64,000 nt of DNA from assembly GCA_003116995.1 (NCBI GenBank), contig BDSL01000003.1:310001-374000 (forward strand), read 5' to 3'. The stretch is from Yamagishiella unicocca (lineage: Eukaryota > Chlorophyta > Chlorophyceae > Chlamydomonadales > Volvocaceae). This document shows, piece by piece, positions 1-11,414 of the stretch (positions within the stretch are counted from its first letter, which is position 1; the number at the start of each line of letters is the position of its first letter). The translations under genes were made by a program, and so were the position numbers. The notes under the pieces are model-generated. The model saw nothing but the letters and a program-made list of their open reading frames with translations, did no database searches and was not told where the DNA came from.

Positions 1-57
1 GACTGTGACACTTACACCGCATTGCATTCCTCTCCTCTTCCCCGCCGCGCGCGGCAG

Positions 58-3000
58 GTCGAGCGGCTGCACAAGGACGCAGCCACTGCCGTGAAGGCCC
101 TCCAGCAGCAGCTGGGAGAGGCTCAGCAGGAGGCCGTCCGGCTGCGAGCAGCACTTGACCAGAAGGCAGGAGCAGCCGCGTCGCTACAGCAGCAGCTGAG
201 CGAGCTGCAGCAGGAGGCGATTCGGCTAAGGGCAGCGTTGGACCAGAAATCGGGTACCGCGTCTTCTCTCCAGCAGCAGTTGGGTGAGGTGCAGCAGGAG
301 GCGACCCGGCTGCGGGCGGCGCTGGAGCAAAAATCAGGTACTGCGTCGACGCTTCAGCAGCAGTTGATTGAGGTACAGCAGGAGGAGGCGCGGCTGCGGG
401 CGGCACTGGACCAGAAGTCAGGAACCGCGTCGTCCCTACAGCAGCAACTGGGTGAAACCAAGCAGGAGGCGGCGCGGCTTCGGGCGGCACTCGATCAGAA
501 GACATCCAAGGTAGCTACGATGGAGCGTGAGGCTGCGATTTGTTGCGCGGCGTACTATCTCCAGCTTCGGTGCTTTGTAACGAAAGCCCTGTGGCTGGCC
601 TTCAAGCCGATTTCCTTTTGTTCTCCCTCTCCCCTGATACCCCACCGCCGCTGGTCCACTTGCAGGTGTCGGCTCTGGAGGCCCAGATGTCGGAGGTGCT
701 GCTGGTCAGCGAGCGCAAGCAGGTGCGGTGTGGACCCGCGGACAGCGGGGTCGGACAGGGTGCAGGGCTTTTAGCCCGGCAGCTCTTGCGAGCATCAACC
801 CATTTATCCTCTTCCCCCTTCAGCACCCGGGATTCGCGGATTCTCTTATAAACCTCCCTCAGCACCCATTCCTCATGGGGCGGGATTTCCCCTTGCAACC
901 CCTTATGTGGCTTCCCGCCCCCCTCACGCCCCCGCACCTGCCGCCACGCAGGCCGGCGCCAGCGACCTGGCTGATGCCCGAGTGCGTGCGGCGCAGGCGG
1001 AGCAGCAGGCCAAGGCGGCGGAGATGACGGTGAGGGGGCCCCGCAGGGCAGCAACCGGGATCCTGCAAAGCGACTCCTGCTCACTCGAACAGTAGAGAGC
1101 CGATGTTGGGAGCCCGTCACCTTCGATCCTGTACACGGGAGAATGCATAGGCGGCCCCGCTGCCCTCGCGGTGTGCCGCATTCGGCACCTGCTCCCTACC
1201 CACGGCTGCCACGGCCGCAAGAACTGCCCTAACCGCCTCCTGACAACCTGGCTGTAATATGAACAGTGTAGTACATCCCTGCGCCACTCCCGACGCTGTG
1301 TGTATTTAACTCGCTGTCCCCTCCAGGCGGTCCTCACGGCAGAGCGTGCCCGCGCCGACAGCCTTGCGGCCGACCTGGAGGGGCTGGCGGCCCGCTGCAG
1401 CAGTGCTGAGGCACGGCTGGCGGCTCAGGAGGTGGACGCGGGCGACTGGAGGGCCAAGTACTTGCGGGAGGCGACGGCGCGGGTGGAGCTGCAGGGTCAG
1501 CGAGACCAGGTGGGGCGGGGGGCGGGGCCACCAGCCGCAGTTTGGCTGGACGCGGGGCGCGTGGTGCTCTGTTGTCTCTGCATGCACCAACACGGTCATT
1601 GTCAACGTGACAGAGATATTGAGTGGCACGACGAGAGCTGCGTGCGTGGGAAGGGTTGAGTTTTCCAGCTGGCATTGTGGTGATGGTGCCATCCCACCGA
1701 CCCACCGACCCGCCCACTGCCTGACCCACGTTCCGCCAGGCACGTGACGGCCTGGCGCTGCTGGCTGTGGAGCGCGACAGCGTGGCGCGGGAGCGGGACG
1801 CTGCGAGGGCTGAGCTGGACCAGATGCGAGCCGACCTGCAGGTGGGTGGGTGCGTGAGTGAGTGAGTGGGTGGCAAAAGATAATCCGCGAATCCACGGCC
1901 GACAAACCAAGGGCGATGAGGGTGGCGGTCCAGAAGAGATGGGTGGCTGGATGCGTGGATAGCTGAAAGGGCGATAACTCGGCTGCGGCACGCCCCGTGC
2001 TGCTGTTATGGTGGGCGAATCGCTTTACGCAGCCAGGGGGGCGCGTTCGTTTGGGTGGGCCGGTGAGTCCGTCTCCAGGCGCAACTGTGACATTGCCCAT
2101 CACAGCTAAATCGCCGTTTGCGAACCGCCATGATCAACCCTAACCTCCCTCTTACTGTTTTTCCTCCTGTTGCGCTCCCTCCGCAGTCCGAGGTCGGCGC
2201 CAAGGGTGCTATGCAGGTGAAGACGCGGCACGGGGTGATCCCGCGGATGACAGCCCTCGGGGGGAAGTGGCTCGCGGGTGCACGGGTGCACCTGTGGGGC
2301 GGCCGGGCAACGTCTGCACCGTTCAGTTGGCATATCGTACCCGGGCATCACCCACCCACCTATTTGTGTCCCGTGTAAACCCAGTTTCTGGCGTCGTGCG
2401 TGGACAACAGAGCACAACGACGACGCGGCTGGCCGCCTAATCAATCCGTACCGAACCCGTTACTTGACACATTGGACTGCCGGTCGGGTTGGCGCCACGC
2501 AGACACGGCTGGACGAGCTGGTGGCGGAGGCCCAGGCGGCGCGAGCGCAGGCACTGGCGGCGCCACAGCCAGGCTACAGGGGCGGCAACGATGAGAGTGA
2601 GTGCGCATTACATGAGGACGCATGTGACTCCACCCCGGTGGCTGCGCTTGCGACATTTCGCTCCTTAAGTTACGTTTCATGTGGGCTGCTCTGGGACGGA
2701 AAATGTCCCGACACCCTCGTTGTTCAAGTGCTCCAGTACTAGTGTCTTCTGCCGCCGGAGGTCCGTCCGAAGCGGGCCGCAATCGATACACTGGTGACAC
2801 ATGCGTATCTACCGCCGAGAGAGTAGATGCTTCCTTCCTCTGTGCCCTCCATCGCCACCACCCTCGCAGACTCCCACCCGATGGACGAGTCTGTGCCGCA
2901 TGAGTCCGGCGGCAGCGGGCGGGTGCTGGTGGATGCGGGCAACATCGCGAGCATGACGGTGCAGGAAATCAAGGACGCACTGACGCAGGTGAGTACTCCA

Positions 3001-3325
3001 GGGAGGAGCGGGCCTTTGCGGCGGGCGCATTTCGGGGTTCGGCACCAGACCGGGAAAGCGTTGGTGCGTTTCGTTGGGCCGGTGAAGCATCGCAGCCTAC
3101 GAGAGTTCGTGTATGGCCGCTTGTGTGTGAACAGAACTCGCTGGTGAAGGAGTGGTGCGCCGTTTCCGCCACTGAATCCACATCCACCCGATCCTCCTGC
3201 AACAACTTCTTCAACGCTCCATGCCTCAGGCCGGATGCACGGAGGAGGTGTGGACCCTCACGAACCGCAAGCCAGCTCCCAAGAAGGCGGACTGGGTGGA
3301 CCTCCTGCGGCGCCGTGCTGCGTGA
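58..3325 (+). CDS. Coiled-coil protein, 5'-partial, with SAP-like C-terminus
   Basis: Nine exons join in phase: 58-510, 666-722, 952-1029, 1327-1509, 1740-1841, 2187-2216, 2503-2596, 2870-2988 and 3230-3325, with stop TGA at 3323-3325. They give 403 visible residues. The first visible exon follows a CAG acceptor at 55-57, so the start codon is upstream of the window. Residues 1 to about 300 are almost pure coiled coil rich in Glu, Gln, Arg, Ala and Leu. A 28-residue (four-heptad) unit beginning AALDQK is repeated four times in exon 1. The last ~45 residues differ: a helix with MTVQEIKDALTQ, then EEVWTLTNRK and KKADWVDLLRRR, which looks like a helix-extension-helix SAP-type fold. That would suggest DNA or protein binding, but this is inference from pattern only. 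I recognise no named orthologue. Exon 2187-2216 is a 30-base micro-exon. All introns begin with GT and end with AG. Confidence 0.75.
148..510 (+). repeat. 84-bp tandem repeat inside coiled-coil exon
   Basis: Units start at 148, 232, 316 and 400, with a partial fifth at 484. Each encodes 28 residues (AALDQK...QQE..RLR), exactly four heptads, so copy number can change without disturbing the coiled-coil register. Confidence 0.8.
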
Positions 3326-3541
3326 CTGATCACGATTTCCTTGTAGTTGCGTTGCAGGAGTGTGGAGTGGCCGTTCAGGGGGTTGTTTGTGAAAAAGGCG
3401 GACAAAACGGGTGTTCGTGGGTTTATGTACGACGTAGTACGGCATCAGTAGTACAGTGGGGCTTGAAAGGTTGGTTAATACCTACCACGCGATGAGTACT
3501 GAACAATAGCATTCCAGGAAGTAGATCAGGAGGTAGAGTCG

Positions 3542-3546
3542 TGTAA
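3542..3546 (+). terminator. TGTAA poly(A) signal of the coiled-coil gene
   Basis: TGTAA, the usual poly(A) signal of chlorophycean algae, lies about 215 bases after the stop codon and just before the next gene begins. Confidence 0.45.
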
Positions 3547-3623
3547 TGCAGGCAGTAGGCTAAGTGTTTCGTAGTGCAAGGTTGCGTATTGCAGGACCAG
3601 CGCCTTCGAGCGCGGTCCAGACG

Positions 3624-6600
3624 ATGATTCACTACGATAATCACTATTGGGGTCTTCCCCTTTTAAGCCGATTGTATGGCAGCGCCTTTCCACGTGCGTT
3701 CTTGTTCGCAAGCCTTGCGGGCCTCGAAACGGCCTTGCTTTACACGTTTGCGCCAGACTACATTACGAAGTCGCTGAAGAATCCAACTATATTCCAGATA
3801 TTTGGGTTTGTGGTCGGCTTCGCTTTGGTGTTCAGGCAAGAATGCAACACTCAAGCAACATTTTCGTAACCGTGGGCCATAGAAGCCGTCAAATGGCTCT
3901 AATAGACTATCCAAGCCTGAGACAATATAGTTCTACCTTGATCGCTGCCAAAGTTCGCCAATGTCGCTTGGCTTGCTCGACCACGCACGTGCACGCGTTT
4001 CCCTCCGCGCAGGAGCAGCCTTAGCTACAACCGCTTTTGGGAAGCACGGACTATGCTGCAGTCTGTCATGGGCAGGCTATCGTATTTTACCATCGAGGTA
4101 AGTTGGTCACTCGTGCCGAATCGATACAATCTTCACACTTAACAACTACCGGTACGCACCAATCCAGTATAAGACGATCCTCGGACTTTATGTCCACTGT
4201 AAATCCCAATTATCAACTATCGGCTTTTGGAAGATCTCTGTAGCCCGCGCCCACCAACACGCACGCCCGCTTCGCATCCCCCGATACCCGACACCTCCCC
4301 ACATACCCTGTAGACCGTTGCCGCTGACCTTTCCAGCATGGACCACGATGCCGCCACTCCCGAGCAGCGGAAGGCCGCGCACCGGTGGGATCTGCGTGTC
4401 GAAGTTGCCGCGGGGCTAATTGTGGCTTAGAGGCGGTGGAACGTTTGAGTGCATAACCTGTAGCTAGGTTCTGCATGGAATGCCGTACAGTTGGCTTGAG
4501 TCATTGTTTCGGGTGCTCTCCTTATTTCGGCATTCTGCCTACACAGTGGGAGCTTTACTTTACTGTCGTCTTCATGGTTTGTTTTTACTGGCGTGGCGTC
4601 CATGGCACGAGGAGATAGGGCACCACGGGTTTGAAAAGGTCTGGGGGGTTCAGGTTACGTTATCAGCCCCAGTGTCAACTATCATGACCAATCACTCGGT
4701 TGTGGAAGCGTTAGCGGAGCTCGCAAGCAGCATGCATGGCCTGACTACGGTTTGCATTGGGAACGAATTCCAATGGCGCTCGCGCATAGTCCGCCGATCA
4801 ACCGTTATCGGCGTCCTGCAAAATTACCCGGAACCAGCATAACTGCAATCATTCCCGTGCTTTTCATCCGTGTGTATTCTGGTGTTGCGAGTACCAGGTT
4901 CTGCACGGAGCTAGTGCACCTGGTAAGCCTCATGTTTGCGCTCAAGGTGAAGCATCTTCGCAAGGACTTCGACCTCAGCACCGTCTACAAGCATGACATG
5001 GCTGGGAAGGCGCCCTTCATGGTAGGCAGCGGGGTCACAGAACAGCGGGCGAGGGGCTCTGCAGGGACCCGCAAAAACTGAAGCCACGGCCGGATTAATG
5101 CACCGTTGCGCGGTTTGGGTTGCTTGTCCGGTGAGGGATCAGGGACCCGTGGGCCAGAACCACTGGACACGGGACCAGGCATAGAGTGACACATTTGCAG
5201 CGTCTGAGAACCTTAATTTGGGTCGGTGGGTCTGGCTGCCCTTGCCTTAACTTGGGTCGGTGGGTCTGGCTGCCCTTGTCGGTATTACGGATTGAAATGT
5301 ATTTTTGGTGCCTGTCTGCGGCGTGGCTGCGCCTTCGCTTCCCTGCTCCCTTGCAGGATTCCAACGTTGGGATCCGGGGCTGGAGCCGCTGGGAGGTCTT
5401 CGTGGTCCGCGTGCTGGCGCTGAACGACCTGTTCGAGATCCACAACCCCCAGCAGTGAGTCCGGCTGGGGCCGTGGCAGGAGCACACCTTCGTCACGTGG
5501 GGCAGCGGCTAGCGAGGGCGGGCGGCTACCAAGGGCGGGTGGCTACCGAGGGCGGGCTGGTTTCCTCGCCCTCGCCCGTACCTCCTTCGGAGCGTCAAAA
5601 TGTGCACAAGGTTTTATGAATGCCTCTGCAGAACGGCATTAAGCAAGGGCGCCGTACTGCGTGAACCCCGCAGGCCGGCCCTCATCCGGGTTGCTCCTCC
5701 GGACGCCCCTCGTGCTTTCAAACTCCCTTCGGGTTGCCACCGCTGGGCTAGCCAGCCGCCCCAATTCCATTAAGCAACTGTAAAGGTGAACCTTGCCCGC
5801 CGTGCCCTTAATCTGCTCCATTCCGCTCCAGGGAGGCGGCAATCCCGGTGGTGGGCGGCCTGCGGGACGACGAGCGCACGCGCCTGACTAATCTGGTTCC
5901 AACACCCGCGATGAAAGGTAGGACTAAGGAAGGGGGGTGCGAGGAAAACCCGTGTACGAAGGAAGGGGGAGGGGGAGAGACGCGGACGCCATTAGCAGGT
6001 GCCGGCTCCGTTGCCTTCGACTCCGCGGCTACTGCTCCGTGCGTTTGACAGCCAGAAGGGTGTGTTGGATTGGTAGGCGGGCTGCGCGGGTCGGCGCCTG
6101 TCATCGGCGCTCAGCGACTGCAGGTGCCCTGCAGTCGTAGTATGTGCTACACGGCTTACAAGCTGCCTCTTCCCGCCCCTTCCCGGTCGACGGATCGTGC
6201 CGTACAGGCCGCGGCGCCGCCATCAACGGCGCTCGGCCGTACGCTGTGTTTGCGCTCATCAACCAACTGTACATCAGGTGTGATGTGTGAACGGCATGGG
6301 TTCGTTTGGTTCGGTGTTACGACGACCGGGATTCGCTCAGGGTTGTGGCGGCGGCGGCGGCAACGGCGCAGGTACGCACTTGATACTCGCAAACATTAGA
6401 CCTCACCTTTCTCCGGAATATCCCCACGCCACGCGCGAATCCTCCAAACCCGGTTTCCGCAGCGTTCTTAATCCCGGTCCTCGGCTGCGTCCTTCCTCAC
6501 CTCTCCTGGGCCTCCTGCCCTTCCTGCCCCTCCTGCCTCTCCTTTCCTCTTCCCTCCGCCCCCTTCAGCCGCATTAAGGAGGGCGGCCTGCAGACGCTCC

Positions 6601-8864
6601 CCCCGCTGGTATCCCGCCTAGGCGGTATCGCCGAGGAGGGCATGGCGGCGTTCGGCCACTGCGCTAAGCTGGCAGCCACGCAGTTCCCCTTCCCATGGGC
6701 TCAGGTAGGCGGGTGCCCCGGGGGCAGGGGCTGCGGGCAGGGTTTTGCCTCCACTTTTGCCTGCTGTCCTTCCTTGTCCTTCACGTATGCGTGCTGTTCT
6801 TTCTTATGCTCCCAGGTGGTGATGGCTTTCCTGGCAATCATGGCGCTGCTGCTGCCGTTCGTGGTGACGAGCTTCGTGGAGCAGCTGTGGATGGCCATTG
6901 TGCTGTCATTCATTGTCGTACTGACGTACTGGTCATTGAACGAGGTTGCTTCGGAAATGGAGGACCCGTTTGGATTTGGTGAGAGCTGCGTAGTTGGCGC
7001 GGGGAGCAAACTGATGCGAATAAGGCGTGACAGTGTGATGGTGGTGGTGGGGGGGGGGGAGTCTCGAGGGTGCGGCGGCCTCCGACCGCTGTAACCTCCA
7101 ACCTCCAACCGCCTCATAATCGACGCTCTTCCTGCAGACCCCAACGACCTGCCCCTGGCCCGATACGCGTTCGACTTCAACAACGTGAGTCCTTGCGGGC
7201 GTAAGTAACCGGTTTTTAACGCAACCAACCAGTACAGCACCGGCCTCCTTCCGGTCGCGGCACCCAAGCCAGACCTCGGGCCACAAGCCCCACACTGCCA
7301 TCTCACAGCCCTCCCAGTCGCCTGCTCTCCTGCTCGCCAACCGAATCCGCCGCCTCGCTATAACCCACTTCGTACGCGCAGGGAATCCTGGCCGCCGTAC
7401 ACCAACTGCGTCCGCCGTACTTTGACGAGCTTGACGCGGTACGAGCGCACCACGTAGGGGCCTTATATCTCCTCCGCACATGCAACATGGGTGGCGCGCG
7501 CCTGCCCATGCCGCCCTCAAGCCCGTCTGCTTCGCAGCCGCACGCGTCTTCCACTCACACAGCCCCCCCACGAAGCGCCCGTATGCTGTCATGCATGAGA
7601 AACCCCGCGTCAATTCGCAATCCCAATGACCGCTTTTCGCACACCTGACTCTTAATGGTCCCTCCCTGCGCGCATATGCCTTGCACCCCCACTGTTGCCC
7701 CCCTGCGCTCCTGTACTCTCGCCGCTGGTCTGAAAATTGGTGCTGCACGGACGTACCCATTACCCCCGCTGCTACCTTCGAAACCCAAACCCTACCCCCC
7801 CCCCCGTCTCCTGCCCATGTCGTGTAACCGGGTCTACATGCCGCCACATCTCCTACGTCGTGTACCTCGCCACCCTTTCCACCGGGCACCATCAGGAGGC
7901 GGAGGCGGCGGGGAAGGCGGCGGCAGTTGCGGAGGCGCTGTCCCCGAGCGGCAGCCGGTCGCTGCCGGGAGAGGGCCCTATGACGCCGATCTACGCTCCG
8001 GGACCAGCGGCGGGGGCGCAGGTGCCAGCCGCCGACCCCTTCCCTCTGGCCACCAGCCCATCGCAGGGAGCGGTCCCAATCAGGTACGACGCGTTGGCGT
8101 TGCAACATGCTTCTTAGGGTTCAGGGGTTGAGTTGCTGAGCCGATGGCTGCGTCCGCGATGTCCGCCCTGGTGGCTGGACGTCTGAAGCTACTTGGGCTC
8201 GGCTGGGGGGCATGTGCCATCTGCACCTGCCATGACAGCCACCGTGCGGCAGCGGCCTCAGGGGCACCTGAAAGGGGGAGCAAGTTGAAGATGAAGATAG
8301 ACAAGTACTACAATCAGTAGCCAATTGTGGAATGTATGGCAGTCAAGGGTTGGGTTCCGTAGCCTACGTGTTGAGGGCGGCTGGTGCAGCAGGCGGAGTG
8401 TTGCGGTCACATGAATGAGGCGGGTAGGAGCGCCTTCCTCGCCCTCTTCCCGGCGCTGCTGCTGCGGTGGCTTTGCGAAGCGACTGCTTCCCCGCCAACC
8501 GTCCCGGCCGCCCAACTGTGTCCTAATCAGTTGTTACTTTACATCGCCGGCTTGCGATTTTCCTCTCAAATCCCGCCCGCACTGCGCGCTGCGCTGCGTG
8601 CTGCGCTGCGTGCTGCGCTGCGTGCCGCGTCCTTGCAGGTGGGTAGCGGGAAGCAACCCAGCGACGACGGATGGGTATCAGCGTGCGGCCTCTGGGGCCT
8701 CGGCGCTGTTGCGCCACGGCTCCACGGGCGACGTGTGTGGCGACGCCGCGGGTGCCGACTCTGCCACCGGGCTGCGCCCGACGCTGTCCAGCAGACAGGT
8801 CAACAAGTCGGAGTCGATGACGCGCGCGGCGCGCAAGACGGCGGTGCTGCCGGTCAACACATGA
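3624..8864 (+). CDS. Bestrophin-family anion channel
   Basis: Thirteen exons: 3624-3835, 4013-4097, 4314-4384, 4898-5021, 5357-5454, 5832-5917, 6208-6277, 6569-6704, 6816-6978, 7138-7184, 7382-7438, 7896-8083 and 8639-8864. They join without a phase conflict and give 520 residues. The ATG at 3624 is preferred; the open frame extends upstream to 3564 without another ATG. Family marks are two N-terminal membrane helices (about residues 22-42 and 56-70), the hallmark SYNRFWEAR at 75-83, the FPFPWAQ motif before the third helix pair (exons 9-10), and LNEVASEMEDPFG at the end of exon 10. Bestrophins are pentameric chloride or bicarbonate channels; algal and plant members sit in thylakoid or other internal membranes. 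I cannot tell the compartment or ion here. Exons 12-13 encode a low-complexity Ala/Gly/Ser-rich tail typical of a cytosolic or stromal C-terminus. Intron 1 appears to use a GC donor. Confidence 0.9.
5213..5282 (+). repeat. 35-bp direct repeat in bestrophin intron 5
   Basis: Two adjacent copies of a ~35-base unit containing TTGGGTCGGTGGGTCTGGCT lie in the intron between exons 5 and 6. Confidence 0.6.
8583..8628 (+). repeat. 15-bp triplicate next to a splice acceptor
   Basis: Three copies of a GCGCTGCGTGCT-type 15-base unit lie just upstream of the acceptor of the last bestrophin exon (AG at 8637-8638). Confidence 0.6.
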
Positions 8865-9999
8865 GAGCCGGCTGGTAGCGCCTTGGCGGGCTGCTGCTCG
8901 GGCACCGGGACCGGCCGCGGGCCGCAGCCCCATCCCCAACCCAGGCCAGAGCATTGGATGCAGGAGGACAGCAAAAGAGGAGCTCCGAGCTGCCCTTCCG
9001 GAAGGTAGTAGCGTTGGGAGGATGGCGGCGTGCGAGATACGGTAGGGGCAAGGCCATGCAAGGGCTTGCGAAGCGCGGTGCCCTTTTTTGCCCCAGGAAT
9101 GTTCTAGCTAGGCGGTCAGCTGCGTGTCAAATGGCGACGTGGCAGCGGTTGCAGCCAGGCTGCTGGATGCGCTCGGCCAGGGTGGACGGTAATACTTACA
9201 GTGACAGGTTGCGGACGGTGACAGCAGGTCTTTTACGGTCAATGCGCATACGGCGCGAGGTGGGCACTGGCCAGGCGCTTTGAGGCAGTTGAATTACCGG
9301 TAGTCAAAGTGCATGAAAGCACACGCAGATGTTGCAGCGCCGGTGGGCGGTCGGGCACCCAAACGCTCGCCATCAGCGTTGAGTTTCGGAGCCCGCCCCA
9401 GCGACGTCGAGGCCGCCGCCGAAGCACAGAACACAGGTACCTCAGGCATTACTAAAAAACAGTTAGCTTCTTGTTGCTGTTGGCGCGCGCTGGTGCTGGC
9501 TAGGGAGCACCGTCATAAGGATTGCGATGCGTAGTCGAAGTCGCTGGCGCAAGGCATGTAGGGTTGACTACAATACGCGTTGGTTATCGCATTCATGAGT
9601 GGGCCCTGGGGCGGTTGGTGCCTCCAGGGAACCTGCATTGCACAGTCGAAGCCGCACGTGCGCTTGATGGAAAGTGGTCGTTGCTCCAAAGCAAATCTAG
9701 GAAGGTGGGGGGGCGGTGGGTTGCACACTTGGCATAACTTGACATGCCATGAATGGGTTCCTAGAGGCGAGGTATGTAGCTTTCATGACGCAACCCGTTT
9801 AGTAGGAGCAGGAGCTTATCATATGAAGTAGTTTGCTTATTGCGTAAGGCTTACGTGCGGTACGTTGTGGTACGGTGTTCGTAGTGGGAACTGGTGGCGC
9901 TCAGTTGGCCGTCCAGGAAAACCTGCACGGGTCTGCCAAGTAGGCGAGCATCGGCAAAAGCATAGACTTCGGCTGCAAGGAAACGCTCGACGGACATTA
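8865..9999. other. Intergenic region, 3' flank of the bestrophin gene
   Basis: No gene is recognisable. The only coding-like stretch is 9313-9437 on the plus strand: ATG, a frame with AAPVGGRAPKRSP and SDVEAAAEAQNT, then a good GTACCT donor. No partner exon was found, so it may be an orphan or chance exon. Confidence 0.5.
9313..9437 (+). other. Possible orphan exon, unrecognised
   Basis: A frame opens with ATG at 9313 and runs about 41 codons with alga-like Ala/Gly/Arg composition to a plausible donor (CAG then GTACCT). No family is recognised and no downstream exon could be joined. It could be an unlinked first exon, a relic, or chance. Confidence 0.2.
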
Positions 10000-11414
10000 C
10001 AGTAGAAATCGCCGGTCAACTTGACAGCTACGGTAGGCACGACCTGGGCGGAGAGGCAGGTGACGCCCAGCCTCTGCGCGAAGCGGCTTATTCATTGACG
10101 TTAGGTTAGGCATCCATTTCACCTCTTGGTGAGCCTCGTGGGGCGGTAGTATGCATGCGTGCATGAGTAATATCGCGTTTTGGTGCCTTCGGCGTCATGG
10201 CTATGTACGACACGGCGGCCGTACGGAATTATGGGGGAAACTTGCTGTTGCCAGTCGATGACAGGTGCATTGCGGCTTGGTCATTGTGTCCTGCGTTCTA
10301 GCTAGTTAGATGGGTGCGCATGCCTGGCGGCGCTGAGGTCCCATGCGAAGGCGTGGGTGCGGTTTGTTTGTAGGACAGAAAGGAGGGCGGCTCGACGACT
10401 TTGGCGACCAGGACAACCGGCGTGGGAAAAGGGTTAGCTCGCGATGTGAATGCGGCGACGGCAAGGCATGTTGCGTGGATAGGGGCTAGGACACCTTCGA
10501 GTTTCAGTCCTGAAGAGTGCAAACTTGTAAGACCGTTTCAAGTATGCTGGCATCATCTGTAAGATAGTCTTTAGTATGCTGGCACCGCAGCCGAACCCGG
10601 ATTGCCCTCAAGTAATGCACGAAGACGGTTACATTGGCTTGGAAAGCCCAGCAAATAAGGATAACTTACCACACACTGCTAAATGCAAATCACGAACTTG
10701 CGTGCGTGCACGCGTCATTGACAGGAGCAGCACGATGGCCCACAGCGCGGTGGCAGAGCGCCGACAAGCATTCGCACCTGCCCACCGCACGTGTCGCAGG
10801 CGGCAGCTGCTGCCAAATCCGTATGCAGAGCATACCAACATCGCGTTTGGCCGTCGTAAGCATCTCCCGCTGTCCCTTATATGGTTAACCAAATTAGGTT
10901 CACGTAACCTGTGCACGTTAGTCGCGTAAGCGATGCTCCTTTAGCATGTGTTGAGTTGCGCGGCCTCCAAGCCCCTCATACGGGGGTGTTTTGCCCGAAA
11001 ACTCCACCACAGTGGGGGGGCCCAGATGGCACACGTGGTTCGATGGAAATGACACCCTGGTCACGTTGCCCTTTGCCAGATCGCGGCACATTCGATATCA
11101 TACTGCTCGCTATCTTTCAGCACAGTACGGCACCCGACATCGCGGCACATTCGATACCAGCCCCTTCCATACAGTACGGCACCCACGGTCACCCGCTCGG
11201 CTCACTCCTTGCGCACTCGTCCCACATTACTTTCCGCTCGCAACCCTCACAACCCGCGCCCTAAAACTCCCGAAATCCTGCCTTGCCACTGCTTATCCTC
11301 CTCCTTGTCCTCCTCCCTGCAATCCTCTCCTCGTCTGGTGTACTCTCCTGCACCACCTACGCCTCCTCCTAAGTCTAGTTACCCGAGGGTCAGCCTCCTC
11401 TTCCTGCGTCCAGC

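Noticed and set aside
602..1120. Minus-strand frames across the coiled-coil gene
   Set aside because: They are antisense shadows of plus-strand exons and introns with no independent support.
10298..10522. Minus-strand frame in the 3' flank of reductase copy A
   Set aside because: The duplicated counterpart in copy B has indels that change the frame, so there is no sign of coding constraint.
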